From Betaproteobacteria bacterium (GTDB lineage: Bacteria; Pseudomonadota; Gammaproteobacteria; Burkholderiales; SG8-39), in assembly GCA_947482825.1 (NCBI GenBank), contig CANKMT010000032.1, forward strand, positions 1-52,573: 52,573 nt of DNA. The letters run 5' to 3'. The notes beneath the pieces were generated by a model, which was given only the letters and a program-made list of their open reading frames with translations, was not told the DNA's origin and did not search any database. Both the position numbers and the translations under genes were made by a program. Numbering within the stretch: position 1 is the first letter of the stretch; each line of letters opens with the position of its first letter. Below, in pieces: positions 46,655 through 52,573 of this stretch.

Positions 46655-48961
46655 CTATGCGGATGGTTGTTGGATCAGGGCCCAGATCTTCGGGGGAGAG
46701 AGCGGCAGCTCGCGCGGCTCGGCCTTGAGCGACGAAAGAGCATTGGCTACAGCATTCGCGATCACGCCGCCGACGGGAACGATACCACCTTCGCCGGCGC
46801 CCTTTGTGCCCAGTGGATTGTTCGGCGAGGGCGAATTCTCGAGCACAATTGCGCGGATGTTCGGGAAATCGGTGGCGGTCGGCAGCAGATAGTCGGCCAG
46901 CGAACCGGTGAGGAACTGGCCGTGCTCGTCGTATTGCAGGTGCTCCATCATCGTTCCGCCCAGCCCCTGCACCACGGCGCCGACGGCCTGGCCGTTGGTC
47001 GTGAGCGGATTGATGATGCGCCCGACGTCCTCGACGGTGACGTACTCGAGCAACTCCACGCGGCCGGTGCGGGGGTCGACAGTCACGTGCGCCGCGGCCG
47101 AGCCGTACGCGTAAGTGTGGTGGTGGTTGGCGAAAGTGCCCTCGACCGAGAGGCCGTCTTTCGCGAGGTCGGCCAATGGGATCGTGCGAGCGCCCTGCGA
47201 AGCGGCGAGGCCGGCTCCCACGGTGACATCGCTTTCGGCACAGTTGAGGCGGGCCGCCGCGGCCTTGCGGATCGCAGCCTTGAGGTTCTTGGCCGCGTCG
47301 AGGATCGCCGAACCGCCCATCACGACGGAACGGGAGTGGAAGGACCCGAAGCCTTCCTTCAAGTACGTGGTCGAGCCGTGATAGAAGCGGATGCGGTCCA
47401 TCGATACACCGAGCGCGTCCGAGGCGATCTGCACGCTGACGGTCACGAGGCCCTGCCCGATGCTCGTCGAGCCGACGAAAACCGACACGTACCCGTCCGG
47501 GTCCACGACCATGCGCGCGTTCTCGCGCGGGCCGGCGGCGCCGCCTTCGATGAAACACCCGATGCCCAGGCCATGGTAACGGCCGTCCGCGTCAGGTTTA
47601 CCCTGCAGCGGCGCCTTCTCGGCCCATTTGATTTCGGCCAGGCACCGGTCGAGCGTGATGTTGTAGTCGCCGCTGTCGAGTTCCTCCTTCTTTTCCGGAA
47701 AGTTCAGCGTGGCGAGCGGGTAGGGCATGTCGGCATCGGTCGGCAGGTTGCGCCGGCGCATTTCCACGCGGTCGATGCCGAGGTCTTTGGCGGCCATGTC
47801 GACCAGGCGTTCGCGGAAGAAATCGCCTTCGAAGCGTCCGGGCCCGCGATAGGTGCCGATCGGATTCTTGTTGGTCAGCATCACCGACGAATCGACGTGG
47901 ATGTTCGCGATCTTGTAAGGCCCGGAGAGGAACTGCGCGACGTTGCGAGGGGGAATCGCCGCGCTGGTGCGCAGGTAGGCGCCCGCATCCACCCACGCGT
48001 GGCCGCGCAGGCCGACGATGGTGCCGTCCTTCTCGCAGGCGATCTCGATGTCGATGTCGATCTCACGCGAGTGGTTCGAGGTCAGCAGGTTCTCGCGCCG
48101 GTCCTCGATCCATTTGACCGGGCGGTTGAGCTTGCGCGCGACGAAGGGGATCAGGAAATCCTCGCAGTAGAACTCGCCGCGCACGCCGAAGCCGCCGCCG
48201 ACGTCGGATTCGATGAGGTCCACGCATTCCTCGGGCAGGTCCATGTGGCGGGCGAGGATCCTGCGCCCGGCGAACGGGACCTTGGCCGCGCCCGACACGG
48301 TCATCTTGGTGGCCGCGCCGTCCCACACCGCGAGCACGCCGCGGGGCTCCATGCAGACCGCGCTGTGGCGCTGCACGCGAAAGCTTTCCTTGCGCGTGTA
48401 CGGCGCGCGCGCAAAGGCCGCCGCGGCATCGCCCTTGGCGGCGGTGTAGGTGATCGGGGAGTTGCGGCCCAGGTTCTCGAACAGCAGGATCTCGTTCGTG
48501 GCCGAGGCCTTGCGATCCGGCACGACGGGGAGGGATTCGATCTCGACTTCGATCGCTTCGAGCGCGTCTTCGGCGAGCCCCGCCGTATCCGCAACGACGA
48601 CTGCGAGCGGTTCACCGACGCAGCGCACCTTGCCGTTGGCGATGACCGGCTGCCCGAAAGGTTCGAGTTCGGGCAACGGCGCGAGGCGTAGCGAAACGAT
48701 CGGCACGCTGCCGCCGCTGTCGCGCGCGATGTCTTCACCGGTGAAGACTCCCCGCACGCCCGGCATGGCCAGCGCCGCTTTGACATTTATGGAGACGATG
48801 CGCCCGTGCGCGACCGTGCTGCGCAGGATCGCCGCGTGAAGCAGGCCTTCGGGGTGCAGGTCGTCTACATACTCGCCCTTGCCCCGGAGCAGACGCTGAT
48901 CCTCGATGCGCTTGACGGGAGTGCCGACGACGCTGGCGACGAAGCCTTCTTCGGCGCCCAT
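46655..48961 (-). CDS. Molybdenum hydroxylase large subunit (XDH/CoxL family)
   Basis: 768 aa from ATG 48961; the frame extends 28 codons upstream, but inside the small-subunit gene. Family start GTPVKRIEDQRLLRGKGEYV; molybdopterin segments SDVGGGFGVRGEFYCED and IGTYRGPGRFEGDFF; catalytic Glu in GTKGAGEGGIVPVGG (near residue 722). The YRGPGR loop is that of aldehyde or heterocycle hydroxylases, not form I CO dehydrogenase. The ATG overlaps the small-subunit stop as TGATG. Forms an L2M2S2-type enzyme with the next two genes. Confidence 0.93.
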   Translation of the reverse strand: MGAEEGFVASVVGTPVKRIEDQRLLRGKGEYVDDLHPEGLLHAAILRSTVAHGRIVSINVKAALAMPGVRGVFTGEDIARDSGGSVPIVSLRLAPLPELEPFGQPVIANGKVRCVGEPLAVVVADTAGLAEDALEAIEVEIESLPVVPDRKASATNEILLFENLGRNSPITYTAAKGDAAAAFARAPYTRKESFRVQRHSAVCMEPRGVLAVWDGAATKMTVSGAAKVPFAGRRILARHMDLPEECVDLIESDVGGGFGVRGEFYCEDFLIPFVARKLNRPVKWIEDRRENLLTSNHSREIDIDIEIACEKDGTIVGLRGHAWVDAGAYLRTSAAIPPRNVAQFLSGPYKIANIHVDSSVMLTNKNPIGTYRGPGRFEGDFFRERLVDMAAKDLGIDRVEMRRRNLPTDADMPYPLATLNFPEKKEELDSGDYNITLDRCLAEIKWAEKAPLQGKPDADGRYHGLGIGCFIEGGAAGPRENARMVVDPDGYVSVFVGSTSIGQGLVTVSVQIASDALGVSMDRIRFYHGSTTYLKEGFGSFHSRSVVMGGSAILDAAKNLKAAIRKAAAARLNCAESDVTVGAGLAASQGARTIPLADLAKDGLSVEGTFANHHHTYAYGSAAAHVTVDPRTGRVELLEYVTVEDVGRIINPLTTNGQAVGAVVQGLGGTMMEHLQYDEHGQFLTGSLADYLLPTATDFPNIRAIVLENSPSPNNPLGTKGAGEGGIVPVGGVIANAVANALSSLKAEPRELPLSPPKIWALIQQPSA

Positions 48962-49458
48962 CACGTTTTCACCGGCGTCTTGTCTTTGCGATAGGCGTAG
49001 CGCGCTGCGTAGACCGCCTCTACGATCGGGATGTAGCCGGTGCACCTGCAGATGTTGCCCGAGAGCACTTCACGGATCCTTTCCTTGTCGGCGTCGGGTT
49101 CTTCGCTGAGCAGCGCATGGGCGGTGGTCAGCATGCCCGGCGTGCAGAAGCCGCACTGCAGGGCGTGATGCTTGTGGAACTCGGCCTGCAGCGGGGAAAG
49201 GGTGTCCGGATTGGAGAGTCCTTCAACCGTGGTGATCTTGGCGCCTTCGGCCTGGACGGCGAGCATCAGGCACGAGCGGACGGCCGCGCCGTCGACTATG
49301 ACCGTGCAGGCGCCGCAGACGCCGTGCTCGCAGCCTACGTGGGTGCCGGTCTGCAGGAGATGGTGGCGGATGCAGTCGGCGAGCGTGGTGCGCGCCGGCA
49401 CTTTCGCCTCGACCGGTTGGCCGTTGAGTTCGAATCGGGTGGACAGGGTGGCGGACAT
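48961..49458 (-). CDS. Molybdenum hydroxylase [2Fe-2S] subunit
   Basis: 165 aa. Plant-type cluster ligands C43, C48, C51 and C63 (VGCEHGVCGACTV...SC) and the helical-domain cluster C102, C105, C137 and C139 (QCGFCTPGM...ICRCTGY). It passes electrons from the Mo site to FAD. Between the FAD subunit (20 bp upstream) and the large subunit (1-nt overlap), giving the order M-S-L. Confidence 0.96.
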   Translation of the reverse strand: MSATLSTRFELNGQPVEAKVPARTTLADCIRHHLLQTGTHVGCEHGVCGACTVIVDGAAVRSCLMLAVQAEGAKITTVEGLSNPDTLSPLQAEFHKHHALQCGFCTPGMLTTAHALLSEEPDADKERIREVLSGNICRCTGYIPIVEAVYAARYAYRKDKTPVKT

Positions 49459-49478
49459 GAGCGGGTTCTTCGTGTGGG

Positions 49479-50336
49479 TTACGACGAAGCGCGCTGCAGC
49501 GCGCGCTCGAGGAGGGTGCCGGCCAGAGACCGTCGATACGCGGCGCTCGCGTGCAGGTCGCCGGGCGGGTCGAGCGATTCGGTGGCGGCCTTTGCGGCGG
49601 ACAGGATCGCAGCGGCATCGACCGCTTTGCCATTGAGGGCGGCCTCCGCTTTTGCCAGCCTCTGGGGCCGTGTGCAGGCGCCTATCACGCCGATGTGCGT
49701 GTTGGTCGCTCGTCCGCCGGAATCCAGGTCGTACCAGGCGGCGATGCCGGCGAGCGCGAAGTCCCCGCGACGCATCGCGAACTCCTCGAACGCCCAGCGG
49801 CGCGCAGTCGGCCAGGCCGGGAACCGCACCTCGACAATCAGTTCGTCATCGGCCAGGACGGTGGACAGCGCGCCGGTAAAGAAATCCGCGGCGGCGACGG
49901 TGCGCCTGCCGGTAGAGCCGGCAATCACGAGTTGTGCGTCGCAGGCGACCGCGATGCCGGGCATCTCAGCGGCCGGATCGGCATGAGCGAGGCTGCCGCC
50001 GACCGTGCCGCGATTGCGGATCTGGTAATGCGCGGTATGTGAGATCGCCGCAGGCAGCAGCGGAAACGCGGTGCGCAGGCGGGCATCGTCGAGGATGTCG
50101 CGCCAGCGGACTCGCGCACCGATCTTGACGCCTTGCGCGTCGATGTCGATCCGGTCGAGTCCAGGGATCTTGCGCAGGTCCACGAGCAGGCTGGGCGAGG
50201 CGAGCCTGAACGCGAGCACCGGCATCAGGCTCTGGCCGCCGGAAAGCGCCTTCGCGGTGCCGCCTGAGGCAGCAAGCAGCGCGATGGCCTCGTCGAGCGT
50301 GGCCGGCGCCGCATATTCGAATGGGGGCAGTTTCAT
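49479..50336 (-). CDS. Molybdenum hydroxylase FAD subunit (CoxM family)
   Basis: 285 aa from ATG 50336, with GGAG and GAGG just upstream; ATG 50351 is possible. FAD loops are ALSGGQSLMPVLAFRLA (about residue 35) and IRNRGTVGGSLAHADPAAEM (about 105), both diagnostic. A CO-dehydrogenase C-terminal domain follows (RRGDFALAGIAAWYDLD). First gene of the eight-gene minus operon; divergent from the Bug gene, with about 160 bp between holding both promoters. Confidence 0.93.
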   Translation of the reverse strand: MKLPPFEYAAPATLDEAIALLAASGGTAKALSGGQSLMPVLAFRLASPSLLVDLRKIPGLDRIDIDAQGVKIGARVRWRDILDDARLRTAFPLLPAAISHTAHYQIRNRGTVGGSLAHADPAAEMPGIAVACDAQLVIAGSTGRRTVAAADFFTGALSTVLADDELIVEVRFPAWPTARRWAFEEFAMRRGDFALAGIAAWYDLDSGGRATNTHIGVIGACTRPQRLAKAEAALNGKAVDAAAILSAAKAATESLDPPGDLHASAAYRRSLAGTLLERALQRASS

Positions 50337-50495
50337 GCCTCGATTCTCCATCAGGACCCCACTGCAACGCACCCTGTTTCGCATCCCGTATTCGAAATCG
50401 GAATCGGCTCGTGCCCCAGCCGGCGCCGGGCATTGCGCAGGTGATACGATTTGAAGGAGCCCGGCGCCGCGGGCCGGAAACCAAAAAGGATCGTG

Positions 50496-51449
50496 ATGCG
50501 TCTTCTTGTGGCCCTGCTGTTGGCTTTGTCGTTCGTGCCTGCCCATGGGCAGGGGTTTCCCTCCAAGCCGATCAAACTGGTTGCGCCTTTTCCTCCCGGC
50601 GGGGAGATCGACCTGGTGGCGCGCGGCGTTGGCCAGAAGCTGTCCGAGCACCTCGGCCAACCGGTGGTGGTCGAAAACGTCGCGGGAGCGGCCGGGGCCA
50701 TTGGTTCCGAGCGCGTGGCAAAGGCTGCGCCCGACGGCTACACGCTGCTGCTGGGCGCGACGACCACGCATGGGATCAACCCGGCGCTGAACCCGAAGCT
50801 GCCCTACGATGCGGTGAAGGACTTCACGCCGATCTCGCTGGTGACGACGATCCCGCACGTGTTCGTCGTGAATCCGTCTCTGCCGGCCAATACGCTTGCC
50901 GAGTTCGTGCAACTGGCCAGGGCGAAACCGGGGATGACCTACGGTTCGGCCGGCAACGGCTCGCCGCATCACCTGGCGGGCGCGCTGTTTTCGAGTCTGG
51001 CCGGGTTCAGCGCGACCCACGTGCCGTACAAGGGCGTGGGGCCGTCGATCGTGGACCTCGTCAGCGGCCAGATCAATTTCATGTCGGCCGGCGCCACCGC
51101 GGCGGACCCTCATATCAAGGCGGGCAAGTTGCGCGCGCTGGCGCTCGCGGCGCCGGCGCGGCTGCCAGGCCTTGACGTGCCGACTTTCGCCGAGCAAGGC
51201 TACAAGGGCTTCGAAGTGATGGCCTGGTACGCGGTGTTCGCGCCGGCCGGATTGGCGCTCGACCTCACCAACCGCCTCAGTGCCGAAGTGGCCAAGGCCA
51301 CCAATTCGCCGGATTTCCGCGAACGGCTGAAGTCGCTGGGCGCCACGCCGGTGGGCAGCAGCTCGCAGGAACTGGCCGTCCATGTGAGGAACGAAATCGA
51401 TCGCTGGACGCGCGCAGGCAAGGCGGCCAACTTCAAGATGGAGCAGTAG
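50496..51449 (+). CDS. Bug/TctC-family periplasmic solute-binding protein (copy 6)
   Basis: 317 aa from ATG 50496 (AAAGGA site); 15 extra codons upstream would precede the signal peptide. Signal MRLLVALLLALSFVPAHG then QGFPSK. Loops are APFPPGGEIDLVARG and AAPDGYTLLLGA. It lies 7 bp before the ring-cleavage dioxygenase gene, so an aromatic acid or related carboxylate ligand is plausible. Confidence 0.93.
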   Translation: MRLLVALLLALSFVPAHGQGFPSKPIKLVAPFPPGGEIDLVARGVGQKLSEHLGQPVVVENVAGAAGAIGSERVAKAAPDGYTLLLGATTTHGINPALNPKLPYDAVKDFTPISLVTTIPHVFVVNPSLPANTLAEFVQLARAKPGMTYGSAGNGSPHHLAGALFSSLAGFSATHVPYKGVGPSIVDLVSGQINFMSAGATAADPHIKAGKLRALALAAPARLPGLDVPTFAEQGYKGFEVMAWYAVFAPAGLALDLTNRLSAEVAKATNSPDFRERLKSLGATPVGSSSQELAVHVRNEIDRWTRAGKAANFKMEQ

Positions 51450-51456
51450 CCACCCG

Positions 51457-52542
51457 ATGTCGAACCCTTTCATCCTCGGCGGCGCGATGCTGCCGCACGC
51501 GCCGCAGTTCTTCACCCAGCCCGAGACCGAAGACAAGGCGACTATCGCCAGTGTGCAGGCGGTCGCGAAAAAGATCGGCGAAGGCCTCAAGGCGCTCGAG
51601 CCCGACGTGTGGATCTGCATCGGCAACGACCACGCGCAGCAGTTTTTCGCCAACGTGGCCCCGCCGTTCACGCTGCATGTCGGCGGGGTGGGGCGCGGCC
51701 AGTTTGCCGGGCGCGAGTTCAAGTTCAACATCGCGAGCGAAGTCTCCTTCGCGCTGGTCAAGGACTTCTATCGCGCGGGCTTCGACCCGGCGTTCACCAG
51801 CACGGCCGAGATCGACTATGCGCTCGGCATCCCGATGACCCATTTGGGCATCGGCGACGCACCGGTGCTGCCGATTTACGTGAACGCCTACCTGCCGCCG
51901 CAGCCCACGATGGAGCGCTGCTACGCGTTCGGGCAGGCGCTGGCGAGGGGCCTCGCGTCGATCGGCGTTCGCGCGGTGATCGTGGCAAGCGGCGGCATGT
52001 CGCATTTTCCGGGCACCGACAACTACAGCAACCCGGCGCTCGCGTTCGACAAGTCGGTGCTTGAACCGATGAAGCAAGGCCGGCTCAAGACGCTGCTCGG
52101 CTACAACGAGAAGACACTGGACGAAACCGGCAATATCGAGCTGCGCTGCTGGGGCGTCGCGGCCGGGGCGCTCGGCGAAAGAAAGCCCGACATCGTCCAG
52201 CTCGACCCGAGCTGGCACCACAACTACGCCTCTCTAGGCTGGTATTCGCAGGCATCGTATGACGATGCGGTTCCGCACTACCCGCAGATCGCACCGGAAC
52301 TCCAGGCTTTGACGAGCGCACTGTTCAACATGGCCAACGACAAGGCTTCCCGCGATGCGCATTTCTCGGATCCCGGCGCCTATGCCGATAAGTACCACCT
52401 CGAAGGCGCGCACCGCAAGCTGTTGGTCGACTTCGATGCGCCCGGTATCGTCGCCGCAGGCGTGCATCCGTTGCTGATCTTCCTGGTGCGCATGCACGTG
52501 GAGCGCGAAAGGGGACTCAAGCCCGGCGGACAGAAGCCATGA
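51457..52542 (+). CDS. Class III extradiol dioxygenase, LigB domain fused to a LigA-like domain
   Basis: 361 aa. LigB-type iron site: H14 in AMLPHAPQF and H59 in IGNDHAQQF, with VIVASGGMSHFPG (second-shell/catalytic His) further on. From about residue 285 a small helical domain (ALFNMANDKASRDAHFSDPG, then VAAGVHPLLIFLVRMH) resembles LigA. Such fusions occur in gallate dioxygenase and relatives; DHB- or homoprotocatechuate-type activity is also possible. It opens an aromatic diol ring with O2. Ends ATGA, overlapping the next gene start. Confidence 0.85.
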   Translation: MSNPFILGGAMLPHAPQFFTQPETEDKATIASVQAVAKKIGEGLKALEPDVWICIGNDHAQQFFANVAPPFTLHVGGVGRGQFAGREFKFNIASEVSFALVKDFYRAGFDPAFTSTAEIDYALGIPMTHLGIGDAPVLPIYVNAYLPPQPTMERCYAFGQALARGLASIGVRAVIVASGGMSHFPGTDNYSNPALAFDKSVLEPMKQGRLKTLLGYNEKTLDETGNIELRCWGVAAGALGERKPDIVQLDPSWHHNYASLGWYSQASYDDAVPHYPQIAPELQALTSALFNMANDKASRDAHFSDPGAYADKYHLEGAHRKLLVDFDAPGIVAAGVHPLLIFLVRMHVERERGLKPGGQKP

Positions 52543-52573
52543 GCCTCGAGCTCGAAGCGTGGATCGGCGGGCA
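52539..52573 (+). CDS. Start of a gene cut by the window edge
   Basis: ATG 52539 overlaps the dioxygenase stop as ATGA. Only 11 codons are visible (MSLELEAWIGG). Translational coupling suggests a role in the same pathway, but the family cannot be told. Confidence 0.5.
   Translation, partial: MSLELEAWIGG

Noticed and set aside
46655..50336. Aerobic CO dehydrogenase (coxMSL)
   Set aside because: Subunit order fits, but the large subunit has YRGPGR instead of the Cys-containing form I loop, and no cox accessory genes are present.

Overview
GC-rich, gene-dense chromosomal DNA, most probably from a betaproteobacterium of the Burkholderiales type. The main clue is six periplasmic solute-binding proteins of the Bug/TctC family, an expansion typical of that group. 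No rRNA or tRNA gene was recognised. The only clearly universal housekeeping gene is glnS.

Layout. 1-11.8 kb: a PhzF-family gene end and a Bug protein (minus); a coupled hyuB-hyuA-ThDP enzyme set (plus); a BCAT-type aminotransferase and a lone molybdenum-hydroxylase large subunit (minus); an ornithine-cyclodeaminase relative that has lost its NAD domain; a second Bug protein. 11.8-18.6 kb: a minus operon of acyl-CoA ligase, DUF1499 protein, PrpF-family isomerase, isocitrate-lyase/PEP-mutase-family lyase, frameshifted cupin and TPR protein. 18.7-27 kb: a DUF4143 ATPase with 23-bp repeats at its promoter, an MFS transporter, a Bug protein, glnS, a Lys/Ala-rich exported protein, and a damaged 2TM-LytS-LytTR signalling set. 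27.2-37 kb: cupin-like protein, Bug, D-aminoacylase-type amidohydrolase, Bug, PhnN-like kinase, FtsX-type permease, an interrupted AttH/CrtC-like gene and aspartate dehydrogenase.

37.2-42.2 kb is the most unusual stretch. It reads as a decayed chromosomal integron: a 5'-truncated, frameshifted integron integrase on the plus strand and, to its left, about seven small cassettes all on the minus strand (RelBE-, HicAB- and BrnTA-like toxin-antitoxin pairs, an orphan antitoxin, a DUF4124 protein, a small membrane protein, a broken gene). Five attC-like palindromes separate them, and a deleted group II intron lies in a sixth site.

42.2-52.6 kb: a tight eight-gene minus operon (three-subunit molybdenum hydroxylase, NMT1/THI5-type ABC importer, isochorismatase-family hydrolase, dihydroorotate-dehydrogenase-like flavoprotein) looks like uptake and breakdown of an N-heterocyclic or amide compound. 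Divergent from it lie a Bug protein, a LigB-LigA fused extradiol dioxygenase, and the start of another gene.

Two families of palindromic repeats are scattered through the window. Three copies of one lie between convergent genes, with arms whose sequence differs but whose complementarity is kept. One copy of the other lies inside the AttH/CrtC-like gene. Several genes are broken (OCD-like, cupin, LytTR regulator, AttH-like, intI), so this region appears to be actively eroding, or the assembly has some indels.
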